Shown here: positions 23,229-31,509 of the stretch, in pieces
Layout: every line of letters begins with the position of its first letter
Numbering within the stretch: position 1 is the first letter of the stretch
Assembly: GCA_002435785.1 (NCBI GenBank)
Contig: DIUC01000090.1
Location: 1 to 33,530, forward strand
Origin: Saprospiraceae bacterium UBA6168
Lineage (GTDB): Bacteria > Bacteroidota > Bacteroidia > Chitinophagales > Saprospiraceae
Reading direction: 5' to 3'
Length of the DNA: 33,530 bases
Position numbers and translations under genes: made by a program
The notes under the pieces: model-generated
Told to the model about the DNA's origin: nothing
The model's input: the letters and a program-made list of their open reading frames with translations, nothing else
Database searches by the model: none

Positions 23229-26200
23229 TCACCTCACCAAATTCACATCCCCCTCCAGCAGCAGCACCTCACCGTCTTTGAACTCCACCTCCGCAAACCA
23301 AACGAACACCGCCGGGTTCATCCGTTCGCCTCGGTGCTCGCCGTTCCAGCCGTAGGCAGGGTCATTGGGCAGGAAGTTGAAATATTGGAACACCGTTTCC
23401 CCCCATCGGGAAAACACCAGGAACGACTTCACCTGCTTCACCGATTCCGCATCCGAGAAAATCATGAACTCGTCGTTCAGCCCGTCGCCATTGGGCGAGA
23501 AGGCGCTTGGCACATACACTTTGCGCCTGCGGTCCACGTAAATCGTCACTTGGTCGTTGTCCGAGCAGCCGTTGTTGCCCGTGACGGTCAAGGAGTAGGT
23601 GGTGGTGAAAAGCGGTGCAATCGGCTGCGCCAAACACCCGGGGCATTCCTCCGTACCAAGTCCCTGCCAAACCACATTGGCCAACGAATCGAACGGCAAG
23701 CTGACGATGGCGTTCAGTACCACTTGGTCGCCCAGCTCGATGAAAAGGTCGTCGCCCAAATCCACGGATACCGGCACAGGGGCATTCACCCCAATAAATT
23801 CAGCCGTTTGGCAGCCGTTGGCGTCCGTCACTGCTATTTCAAAAATGCCCGCCGCCAGCCCAGCGAACGTGCCAGCCGATTGCGGAGCGCCCCCATCCAA
23901 CGAGTAGGTATAAGGTGCAGTACCCCCGCTCGGCAGCACGGAAACGGTTCCGTCATTTTGCCCGAAACAGTTCAAATCGTTCACGCCAAATTCAATTTCG
24001 AGTGCCGTTGGGCCATTGAGGGACACGGCACTGGAGGCCTTGCAGCCGTTGGCGTCCGTCACCGTCACCATGTAGTTGCCAGTGGCGAGGGAAGTGGCCG
24101 TTGGAGCAGTGGCTCCATTTGACCAAACAAACCCAAACGGTGCTTGCCCGCCCGCCGGGGTGGCCGTGGCGCTCCCGTCCGTTTCCCCAAAACAGCTCAC
24201 GGCAAAGCCATTGTAATTGGAACTGACTTGAGCGGATAGGGTGGGGGGCAAAATTTGCCCAATCACCGCCGAAACCGTAGTGGTCAGGCCATTGGCGGCT
24301 GTCACCGTCACGGAGTACGTGCCGGGCGGCAAGTTGCCGATGATTTGCGGCACGTTCACCTGTGCCGCCGTGCCGGAGCCGCTCTGTGGCCCCGTCCAAG
24401 CATAATTGAACGGCGGTGTGCCGAGGGTTACCGTCAGTGTGAGCGGCCCGTTCGTTTCCCCGCAGGGAATGGTGCTGCCCATGAGCGAGGCCACTACCCC
24501 GCACTGGCCTGGCGGCGTCAGGGTAATGGTGGTGACTACCGTGCTGTCGCAGCCGAATTGGTTGGTGAAAATTTGCTCGAACACCCCCGTGTCCATTGGG
24601 TTGCAACTGCTGGCCGTGAGGTTCGTCAGGTCGCTGGGCAGCAGTGCGACCGTCGTTATGACGATGCTATCGCAGCCGCCCACCGTGGTCAGGGTTTGGG
24701 TGAAAATGCCCGCCGCCGTTTGGTCGCAGGTCGTCGAGGAGAGCTGTGTGGTGACGCTCGCCGAGTAGCTGACGGTCAGCACTACCGTGCTATCACAGCC
24801 AAACTGGTTGGTCAGGTTTTGGGTGAAAACGCCCACGTCGGCAGGGTCGCAGCTCGTGCTGGCAAGGTTGGTCAGGTTGCTGGGCAGCAGCGCCACAGTA
24901 GTGATGACGGTGCTGTCGCAACCTTCTGGCGTGGTGAGGTTTTGGGTAAATATGCCCACGGAAGTTGGGTCGCAGGTGGCACTGCTGACGAGGGTGGTGT
25001 CAGAGAGCGAAAATATCACGGTGCGTATCACGGTGCTGTCGCACCCAAATTGGTTGGTCAAATTTTGGGTGAAACTGCCCACGCTGGCCGGGTTACAACT
25101 GCTGCCGAACAGCAATGTCGTGTCGCTGGGCAACAGTGCCACCGTGGTGATAACGGTGCTGTCACAGCCCTCAGCAGTGGTGAGGTTTTGGGTAAAAACA
25201 CCCGCCGCCGCTGGATTGCAGGTGCTCCCGCTGAGGATAGTGGTGAGCGTAGTGGTAAAGGTCGTCGTGGTGATGATGGTGCTGTCGCAGCCATATTGGT
25301 TTTGCAAAACCTGCGTCACCGTGCCCACGTTTGCGGGGTTGCAGCTTTCGGCGGTGAGGTAAACGGTGTCCAATCCATTGACCACCAACGTGCTGACAAT
25401 GATGCTGTCACAGCCGTGGAAGGTGGTCAGAGAGTCGGTGTAAATGCCGGGCACCGTTTGCGGAGCGCCACCCAACACCACGGATTCGCCTTGGCAGATA
25501 GCAAGTGCCTGAGTCGTGAGTGCATGGGGCCACACGGTCACGGTCACGCTGTTGCCGCCGGAGGAGGTGCAGGCGGGGCTGCTATCGTCGCCCACGGAGA
25601 TGAGGGAGTAGGTCGTCGTTGCACTTGGCGATACGGTTATGGTGTGCCCGTTGAGGATGTTGTTGAGGGTAAAGTTTTGGCTGCCATTGGAATACACTAC
25701 GTCGAAGGGTGCATTGCCCGTGAGGGCAAATGAAATGGTGGCTTGCTCGCCGGTGCAGATGGTTTGGTTGCCTGAGATGCTGGCCTGCGGCAATGCGGTG
25801 AACACCACCGGCTGCCCGAATGACACCGATAGGCAGGGGTCGAGGAGGTCAACCCCGCCGTTGGCAATGCTGTCGCCCGCCACAGCGGAGATGTAGTAGG
25901 TAGTGCCAGCTACCATCGGCGGCACAAGCCCAAACTGTCCCGTGGCATTGCTCCCGAACACTGTGCCGAGGCTGTTGCCGTTGCTGCTGTGCAGCACGAA
26001 AATCAGGTTGTCGTTGGCATCCAGTACCTCGTCGCCATTGTGGGTGGCCGTTACCGTACTACCTGCACAGGCAGTTAGCATTGTACCGCTCATCGTGCCA
26101 GCCTCCGTGGTGCAGAGGCAAGAAAAGCTGCCGTTGAGCGTGACGGGATTGCAGTTGTTGGCATCGTTTATCACCCAATTATAGTTGGTCCCGGTAGGGA

Positions 26201-28409
26201 TAGGCCCACTGTTGAAGGTGTACGGCGGGCTATTCGTGAAAATGCCGGGCACTGACCCGGTGATGGAGTAGGTCGCCGGGTCGCCATTGCTGACCACGAA
26301 GGTTACGGTGTAGGCAGAGTTGTCGCCGTTGCAAGTGAAATCAAGCCCGGATATGGTGGGGGCGCCCACTACCTGCACCATTGCGGTGCCACTGCCTGTG
26401 CCGATGCAGCCATTGGCGTCCACTACGTTCGTGAGGGTGTAGGTGCCGGGGGCCGAGGCGGGAATCGAGGTAGTGCCAACAGGGAGCGTCAGCGTGACGG
26501 GGTTTTGGTTGTTGATGACGTAGGTGACGGAAAATGGCCCGGTGCCGGTGGTCGTGATGCTTATAGGGACGCTTTGGCCGCTCCCTTGGCAGATTGTGCC
26601 GTTGCCGCTGATGGTAGCGGTGGGTGGGGTAAATATTTGCACGGCGATGGTGTCCGTGCCGGGACAAGCCCCGCCGACACTGTACAAATAATAAACAAGG
26701 TGGGTGCCAGGGCCGAGTGCCGTTGGGTTGATTTGTCCATTGCCGTTGGCGGCGCCGCTCCAGATGCCGCCGGACGGGTTGGCGGTGAGCGTTTGCACAG
26801 GAGCATTGGGGCAGAACGGCCCTGCTGGCTGGATGGTGACGGGCGTACCGGGTTGTATTTCCACAAAAAACTCGTCCTGTGCGGTACAGCCAAAGATGTC
26901 GAAGTAACTGTATTGCACGGCATGAAGCCCCGGCGGCAATGACGATGGGGTAAATACGCCTTGCGGGTCGGTAGCCCCCGACCAAAATCCGCCCGATGGG
27001 CTGGCCAGCAGGTAGGTTGGCGGGTCAGTTGGGCAAAACGGCCCTGCCGGGAAAATCTGTACCATAGGTACTGGCACCACTTCCACCGTGGTCTGAGTTT
27101 GGGACGTGCAACCGTTGGCGTTGGTAAAGGAATAGGTGACCGTGTGTTGCCCCTGGCCAAGGGTGGCAGGGTTCACCTGACCGAGCGGATTGGCTGCGCC
27201 GCCCCATACGCCTCCCGCCGGAATGCCCTGCATGGTGACGACTGGCCCATTGGAACAAAGCGGTGCATTTAGCGCCACGATGCTCACGATGGGGTTTGGG
27301 TTGACGACGACTTGGGTACTGGCAGATGCGGTGCAGCCATCAACGTCTGTCACCGTGACGGTGTAAGTGCCTGCGTTTGCTGGCAAAATGTTGTCAATGT
27401 TGGGGTTTTGCAAGCCCGAGTTGAACCCCAACGGCCCCGACCAAGCATAGCTGACGCCACCAGCGGCATTGAGCAGGAGGGTTGCCCCCTCACAGAGTGG
27501 GGTGTTGCTGGAGGCCGAGGCATTGGGCGGCGTGGCAACCATCACCGTCACATCGTCGGAGCTGGAGAAGCCGCAAGCATAGTTGATGGTGACAAAGTAG
27601 GTGGTAGTGGTGTTCGGCGTGGCTACGGGGTTGGAAATATTGGTAGCGCTGAGGGTGGGGTCGGGTTGCCATGACCAAGAGGAGCCACTTGGGTCGGCTT
27701 GGAGGGTAGTGTTTTGGCCGGGGCAGATGGTCACATCGTTCATTGGGGTAACCGCCGGAGCGCCAAAGCATACATTGTGGATATTGGACAACGAACCCGT
27801 TCCGGAGGAAAAGCCCCAATAGGCCGAGCCGCCCACGATGGCCGTGATGTTGCCGGAGTAGCTAATTGTGGTGCCGTCGAGGGTAGCGGTCAGGCTGTTG
27901 GTGGTGGGGTTCCAACTAACATTGAAACAGTGGTAGCCGCAGTCCTCAATATTGGGGAGTGGGGTAGGCCCAACGAGGTTGTGGTTCATGCTGCCGTTGG
28001 AACTCATGCCCATATGGTCGGAAGCAGGGTCGCCGTAGCCGCCGTTCTGGTAGTCGTCCATCTCGATGCCGATGGAGTTGGGTAGCCCTTCATATCCCAT
28101 GCCGCCGCCGCCTGTGCCAAGGCCCGGTGCCGAAGCAAAGATGAAGACGATGCCGTCTGCCCCGGTTGCGTCCTTGCAGCCAAAATTTAAGCTGACGGAG
28201 AGGCTGAAAGCTTGGGTGAGGTCAACTGGGGCGTTTGAGAAAAATGCCCCGGCTTGGCCGCTCTGGTCTTGCGTAAGCTCGCAGCAGGCGCCACCGCAGT
28301 TGGCACTGCCAAAAACAGTGTATTGAGCGAACAACTCGTTTGTCCCAATTGAAAAAATCAGGAAGAAAAAGGCAAGGAAAAAAGGTGTTTGTAAATGTGT
28401 TTGTCGCAT
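23229..28409 (-). CDS. Giant T9SS type B (gliding-motility C-terminal) surface protein with lectin domain and repeats
   Basis: This 1726-residue protein has a signal peptide at residues 1-29 (ending NELFAQ). An L-type-lectin-like domain (about 30-240) has TGADGIVFIFA and IEMDDYQNGG...SDHMG, which resemble the Ca/Mn and sugar site. Several PKD/Ig-like domains follow (YAWSGPLGF, GTYTVTVTDVDGC). Residues 999-1285 are seven 41-residue repeats, and an eighth begins at 1286. SprB-like repeats lie at about 1390-1560 (TDANGCKASSAV, NDGTVSVLPSGGTAPYTYSL). The C-terminus (about 1632-1726, YVPSAFSPNGDGLNDEFMIF, FSRWGETVF) is the CHU_C/gliding-motility domain that directs type IX secretion. The likely role is adhesion or gliding. 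ATG 28409 is chosen because the earlier in-frame start at 28523 precedes the promoter and lies in a terminator. Confidence 0.96.
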   Translation of the reverse strand: MRQTHLQTPFFLAFFFLIFSIGTNELFAQYTVFGSANCGGACCELTQDQSGQAGAFFSNAPVDLTQAFSLSVSLNFGCKDATGADGIVFIFASAPGLGTGGGGMGYEGLPNSIGIEMDDYQNGGYGDPASDHMGMSSNGSMNHNLVGPTPLPNIEDCGYHCFNVSWNPTTNSLTATLDGTTISYSGNITAIVGGSAYWGFSSGTGSLSNIHNVCFGAPAVTPMNDVTICPGQNTTLQADPSGSSWSWQPDPTLSATNISNPVATPNTTTTYFVTINYACGFSSSDDVTVMVATPPNASASSNTPLCEGATLLLNAAGGVSYAWSGPLGFNSGLQNPNIDNILPANAGTYTVTVTDVDGCTASASTQVVVNPNPIVSIVALNAPLCSNGPVVTMQGIPAGGVWGGAANPLGQVNPATLGQGQHTVTYSFTNANGCTSQTQTTVEVVPVPMVQIFPAGPFCPTDPPTYLLASPSGGFWSGATDPQGVFTPSSLPPGLHAVQYSYFDIFGCTAQDEFFVEIQPGTPVTIQPAGPFCPNAPVQTLTANPSGGIWSGAANGNGQINPTALGPGTHLVYYLYSVGGACPGTDTIAVQIFTPPTATISGNGTICQGSGQSVPISITTTGTGPFSVTYVINNQNPVTLTLPVGTTSIPASAPGTYTLTNVVDANGCIGTGSGTAMVQVVGAPTISGLDFTCNGDNSAYTVTFVVSNGDPATYSITGSVPGIFTNSPPYTFNSGPIPTGTNYNWVINDANNCNPVTLNGSFSCLCTTEAGTMSGTMLTACAGSTVTATHNGDEVLDANDNLIFVLHSSNGNSLGTVFGSNATGQFGLVPPMVAGTTYYISAVAGDSIANGGVDLLDPCLSVSFGQPVVFTALPQASISGNQTICTGEQATISFALTGNAPFDVVYSNGSQNFTLNNILNGHTITVSPSATTTYSLISVGDDSSPACTSSGGNSVTVTVWPHALTTQALAICQGESVVLGGAPQTVPGIYTDSLTTFHGCDSIIVSTLVVNGLDTVYLTAESCNPANVGTVTQVLQNQYGCDSTIITTTTFTTTLTTILSGSTCNPAAAGVFTQNLTTAEGCDSTVITTVALLPSDTTLLFGSSCNPASVGSFTQNLTNQFGCDSTVIRTVIFSLSDTTLVSSATCDPTSVGIFTQNLTTPEGCDSTVITTVALLPSNLTNLASTSCDPADVGVFTQNLTNQFGCDSTVVLTVSYSASVTTQLSSTTCDQTAAGIFTQTLTTVGGCDSIVITTVALLPSDLTNLTASSCNPMDTGVFEQIFTNQFGCDSTVVTTITLTPPGQCGVVASLMGSTIPCGETNGPLTLTVTLGTPPFNYAWTGPQSGSGTAAQVNVPQIIGNLPPGTYSVTVTAANGLTTTVSAVIGQILPPTLSAQVSSNYNGFAVSCFGETDGSATATPAGGQAPFGFVWSNGATAPTATSLATGNYMVTVTDANGCKASSAVSLNGPTALEIEFGVNDLNCFGQNDGTVSVLPSGGTAPYTYSLDGGAPQSAGTFAGLAAGIFEIAVTDANGCQTAEFIGVNAPVPVSVDLGDDLFIELGDQVVLNAIVSLPFDSLANVVWQGLGTEECPGCLAQPIAPLFTTTYSLTVTGNNGCSDNDQVTIYVDRRRKVYVPSAFSPNGDGLNDEFMIFSDAESVKQVKSFLVFSRWGETVFQYFNFLPNDPAYGWNGEHRGERMNPAVFVWFAEVEFKDGEVLLLEGDVNLVR
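24555..25415 (-). repeat. Tandem 123-bp (41-residue) repeats inside the adhesin gene
   Basis: Codons for the motif GCDS begin at 25415, 25292, 25169, 25046, 24923, 24800, 24677 and 24554, an exact 123-bp period with no indel. Each unit reads GCDSTVITTVALLPS, a variable part, a Cys near position 25, then VGxFTQNLT. Units 3, 5 and 7 end in NQF; units 2, 4 and 6 end in TAE, TPE or TVG, so the larger period is 246 bp (82 residues). Confidence 0.95.
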
Positions 28410-28428
28410 AGCAAAATTTAAGTGTGGC

Positions 28429-28436
28429 GAAAGATA
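28429..28436 (-). promoter_or_regulatory. Near-match -7 element TATCTTTC (minus strand)
   Basis: It differs from TAnnTTTG only at the last base and lies 19 nt before the adhesin ATG at 28409, the same spacing as at other genes here. Confidence 0.45.
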
Positions 28437-28511
28437 TTGCTTTTCGACTAAAAGGCGGTCAGTCAAGTGCCGAGAGACAAAAAATTGGCAAATTAGGCAG
28501 GCAAAACAAAG

Positions 28512-28547
28512 AAGCGGCGGCATGTCATGGAAGATATGCCGCCGCTT
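28512..28547 (-). terminator. Strong hairpin terminator after the TonB receptor gene
   Basis: A perfect 12-bp stem (AAGCGGCGGCAT and ATGCCGCCGCTT), extended by a G-T, T-A and C-G pair, has a 6-nt loop. Read on the minus strand it follows the receptor stop (28576) by 28 nt and is followed by CTTTGTTTTG. Plus-strand reading also has a T-rich tail, so it could act both ways. It separates the receptor and adhesin transcripts. Confidence 0.85.
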
Positions 28548-28575
28548 TTGGGTTTTTTATTTCGATAAAAAGAAA

Positions 28576-30810
28576 TCAATCAATCCACCACCGGATGCCG
28601 AAATAGGCCCTTGCCCCCACCATCGGGCCCCATGCCTGCATAGCATCGAAGTATTCCCCAAATGGGTTTTGCCAATCCACGATGGCGTTTTCTTGGCGGA
28701 AGTCGGTCAAGTTTTCGCCGCCGAGGTAAACCTCCAGGTTCTTGAACCGGCGGGTCACTTGGGCATTTACGATGGTATAAGCGGGAGCTTCACCCGTAAA
28801 GTTTTTTATCAATTCCGATGGGACGCCGTGGCTGTGCGCAAACCGTTGTTTACCAGTGATTTGCGTGTTGGTGTTGAACATCCATTGCTTGCTCTTCGTC
28901 TCGTAGTTCAGCGTGAGCAGGCCACGGTGGCGAGCCAACATTGGGCGCTGGATAGGGTCGTTGCCACCGTTGCTGCCGGGCGGGTTGTAGGTGACTTTCA
29001 CGTCGTTGAGCTTGTAGGCCAGCTTCATGTCGAGGCCACGGAGGGGCGCCCAGGTGCCGAGTATCAGCAGGCTGTTGGCGTAGCTGCGGCCATCAAGGTT
29101 GTAGAACAGTACCTTGCCGTGTTCGCTCTCCATGTCCATCACCACTTGGTTGACGAAGTCGGTGCGATACAGGTCGGCCAAGATGCTGGCACTCTTCCCT
29201 GCGATTTTGAAGTTTTTGGTGAAGTTCAGCCCAGCGTTCCAAGCGTCCTCGATATCGAGCTGCGACTGGTCCACCACAAACTGGCGATTGCTGGCCATCA
29301 CGGCCATGTTTTCTGATAATACTTGTGCCGTGCGCACACCCCTTCCCCCGCTGAGGCGCAGGATGGTGTTGTCGTTGAAATTGTACTTGAGGTTGACCCT
29401 TGGCGTGCCAAACAGGCCAAAGAGGTTGTGATGGTCGAAGCGCATTCCAGCGATTAAGCCAAACTTCTCACGGGTGAAATTGTACTCTCCGAACACGCCC
29501 GGCATCACTTCCTTGCGGCTGAAATCGGCCTCGTTGAAGAACTCCTCATAGTCGTCATACTGGAAACTGGCCCCAGCGTTCACCCGGTGGTCGGTGGTGC
29601 CGATGAAACTGGCATAAATGAGGTTGGTGTAAAGGTTCTGCTGCTTGCCATTGTAGCGGGTATTGCCAAACACGTTCTTCATGTCGTGGACCGAGCCAGC
29701 GTATATAAGCCCAACTGAGGTTTCTGGCTTTGAAAAGCCGACATAGCCGAACTTGCCGAACACATCGACACGGCGGTTTTGCTGGTTGATGCGGTAGGCG
29801 GGGTTCAGCGGGTCGGGGGTGCCATTGAACGTGGCCAATTGTCCGCTCTGGCGCTCGTCGTTCAGCACCTGCACGTTGATTTGGGTGCTGAAGTTTTCTT
29901 CCACGTAATAATTGCGCCACAGCGCCACGATGCTTTTTTTCTTGGGTTGGTCCACGAAGCCGTCATTGTTTCGGTCAAACTCTCCTTGGGTAGTGCTGCC
30001 ATGCAGCAACAGACCGCTGCTAAGTTGGTCGTTCCATTTTTTATTGGCGTGGACATTGATTTCGGCACGGCCCAGCGTTGAGCCGAAGGCGTTTACGAAC
30101 AGTTGCTTGTCGTTCCACGGCTTTACCAGCTCGGTGTTGATTTGGCCAGTGATGCTTTGCGGGCCATTCTGCACGGTGCTCGCCCCTTTGGACACCTGTA
30201 TGCCGCTGACCCAGGTGCCGGGTATGTACTCCAATGCCAAGGGACTGCCGAGGCCAGTGTATGCTGGCCGTTTTTCCACCAACAATTGCGAGTATATGCC
30301 CCGGAGGCCGAGCATCTGGATTTCGGAGGCGGAGGTGATGGCATCTTGGCGCATCACGTCCACGCTGCCACTTGTCTCGAAGCTCTCGGCGAGGTTGCAG
30401 CAAGCAGCTTTCTTGAGTTCGCAGGAGGTGATTTGCTCGATGTTGCGGGTGTCCAGGGTGGAGGTGAAGATGTCGCCCCGATGCTCGGACACCACCACTG
30501 TTCCCAGTTCGGTGATACCCTCGATTTTTATCAGCGCCGTGTCCTCGTTTGGGTACATTTCGATGCTGACGGGGGTGTAGCCGACGTATTGGATGAGAAG
30601 GTTGGCGGTGTCTGGCTGTTTTTCAATCCAAAAGTCGCCTTTTTCATTGGTCACAGTGCCAATGCTCGTGCCTTCCCAAAGCACTGTGGCACCGATGAGC
30701 ACCTCGCCGTTTTCGTTGAAGACGTTGCCATAAAGCTGGCGAGCGGTCTGGCTTTTGAGGCTTGAGCATACAAGAATGAACAGGATTATGATAGTTGTCA
30801 GTGCTTTCAT
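28576..30810 (-). CDS. TonB-dependent outer-membrane receptor, Cys-rich plug, probably metal-related
   Basis: This 744-residue protein has a signal peptide (MKALTTIIILFILVCSSLKS). A carboxypeptidase-regulatory-like domain follows (about 25-105: LYGNVFNENGEVLIGATV, then IGTVTNEKGDF), then a plug domain (about 120-240) with MLGLRGIYSQLLVEK and GIQVSKGASTVQNGPQSITG. The beta-barrel runs to a C-terminal GARAYFGIRWWID. The plug contains SCELKKAACCNLAESFE with Cys130, Cys137 and Cys138. I recall this CC motif from receptors next to copper- or other metal-related genes. Such receptors import a ligand across the outer membrane using TonB energy. The next gene upstream on the same strand is the HYC_CC_PP protein, which supports a metal role (inference). 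Confidence 0.93.
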   Translation of the reverse strand: MKALTTIIILFILVCSSLKSQTARQLYGNVFNENGEVLIGATVLWEGTSIGTVTNEKGDFWIEKQPDTANLLIQYVGYTPVSIEMYPNEDTALIKIEGITELGTVVVSEHRGDIFTSTLDTRNIEQITSCELKKAACCNLAESFETSGSVDVMRQDAITSASEIQMLGLRGIYSQLLVEKRPAYTGLGSPLALEYIPGTWVSGIQVSKGASTVQNGPQSITGQINTELVKPWNDKQLFVNAFGSTLGRAEINVHANKKWNDQLSSGLLLHGSTTQGEFDRNNDGFVDQPKKKSIVALWRNYYVEENFSTQINVQVLNDERQSGQLATFNGTPDPLNPAYRINQQNRRVDVFGKFGYVGFSKPETSVGLIYAGSVHDMKNVFGNTRYNGKQQNLYTNLIYASFIGTTDHRVNAGASFQYDDYEEFFNEADFSRKEVMPGVFGEYNFTREKFGLIAGMRFDHHNLFGLFGTPRVNLKYNFNDNTILRLSGGRGVRTAQVLSENMAVMASNRQFVVDQSQLDIEDAWNAGLNFTKNFKIAGKSASILADLYRTDFVNQVVMDMESEHGKVLFYNLDGRSYANSLLILGTWAPLRGLDMKLAYKLNDVKVTYNPPGSNGGNDPIQRPMLARHRGLLTLNYETKSKQWMFNTNTQITGKQRFAHSHGVPSELIKNFTGEAPAYTIVNAQVTRRFKNLEVYLGGENLTDFRQENAIVDWQNPFGEYFDAMQAWGPMVGARAYFGIRWWID

Positions 30811-30869
30811 TGTTGAAATTTGAGCGTTCTCTTCTTCAAGAAAGAACGCAGGTTTGCAAATTAAACGCT

Positions 30870-30886
30870 TGCCTACTTGGTAGGCA
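30870..30886. promoter_or_regulatory. 17-bp palindrome before the TonB receptor gene
   Basis: TGCCTAC-TTG-GTAGGCA is a perfect 7-3-7 palindrome. On the minus strand it lies just upstream of a TTTAATTTG (30857-30865) that loosely resembles a -7 element, 46 nt before the receptor ATG. This is where a repressor or activator would bind. It may instead form a hairpin in a transcript from the upstream gene. Confidence 0.5.
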
Positions 30887-30915
30887 TGGATTCGGGCCGG
30901 TTTAATTCAGCAGCA

Positions 30916-31362
30916 CTAACACAGATAGGATTGTATCCAAGGCAAAAGTTCCTTACCTGCGGGCGGGGGCGGTAGGTCTTGTTCCCAGCGGAGGGCTGTT
31001 TTTTCAAAAACTACGAAGCAGGGTGGATTGAAAGACGATGTTTGCGGAGCAAAAAATGGGGCAAACTTAAAATCGAGAATATTTGGTAGGTACTTAGCGT
31101 CCAACTTCACGAAAATGGAAGTGCAGTCGGCGCAGTTGTGTTTTTTTTTGCCATCTAAGTCACTGCAAGAACTACCCTTGCAGCAGCTTTTTGCAGGAGA
31201 CTGCTTCTCCGCCAATTCACATGGCTCGTCAGGCCGGAAAATGGACATGACCAACTCGCCTTTGCAATAGCAGTACAGGTGGTGTACGCTAAGGCCCGTG
31301 GTGGCAACAGAAACCATTGCGACCAGCAGGTAAACGAGGATATGTCGGATTTGCTTTTTCAA
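30916..31362 (-). CDS. HYC_CC_PP family protein
   Basis: This 148-residue cysteine-rich protein has a basic and hydrophobic N-terminus (MKKQIRHILVYLLVAMVSVATTG), likely a signal or anchor. The three family landmarks are visible: HHLYCYC (27-33), CC at 60-61 in AKSCCKG, and PPPP at 131-134. Other Cys lie in SSCSDL and HNCADC. Family members occur in Bacteroidota next to TonB receptors and heavy-metal proteins; thiols could bind copper or a related ion. The start is a TTG codon at 31362, because the ATG 45 nt later would remove the positive part of the signal. The TAnnTTTG element 18 nt before supports the TTG. The receptor gene follows after 105 nt. Confidence 0.85.
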   Translation of the reverse strand: MKKQIRHILVYLLVAMVSVATTGLSVHHLYCYCKGELVMSIFRPDEPCELAEKQSPAKSCCKGSSCSDLDGKKKHNCADCTSIFVKLDAKYLPNILDFKFAPFFAPQTSSFNPPCFVVFEKTALRWEQDLPPPPAGKELLPWIQSYLC

Positions 31363-31380
31363 TTTATTTCAAAAACACTG

Positions 31381-31388
31381 CAAAAATA
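31381..31388 (-). promoter_or_regulatory. -7 promoter element TATTTTTG (minus strand)
   Basis: This is an exact TAnnTTTG on the minus strand with 18 nt to the TTG start at 31362. It helps decide that start. Confidence 0.6.
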
Positions 31389-31456
31389 GGGGCAAAAAAG
31401 TTGACTTGCACGGTTGTCCGAGTTTTTGAACGCCTTGTAGAATAATAAGTTGGGCA

Positions 31457-31489
31457 TTTGGCTCATTAGCGACTAAAAACCTAACTTGG
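31457..31489 (+). promoter_or_regulatory. Candidate two-part promoter, TTTG and TAACTTGG
   Basis: TTTG at 31457-31460 is followed by 21 nt and TAACTTGG at 31482-31489, which matches four of six fixed bases of the -7 element. The ATG is 20 nt further. Confidence 0.4.
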
Positions 31490-31509
31490 GGTCAAATTTT
31501 TTTTGAACG

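Noticed and set aside
24255..25733. A 492-codon plus-strand frame
   Set aside because: It lies wholly antisense to the adhesin repeats; its length comes from the 123-bp periodicity and GC-rich codons.
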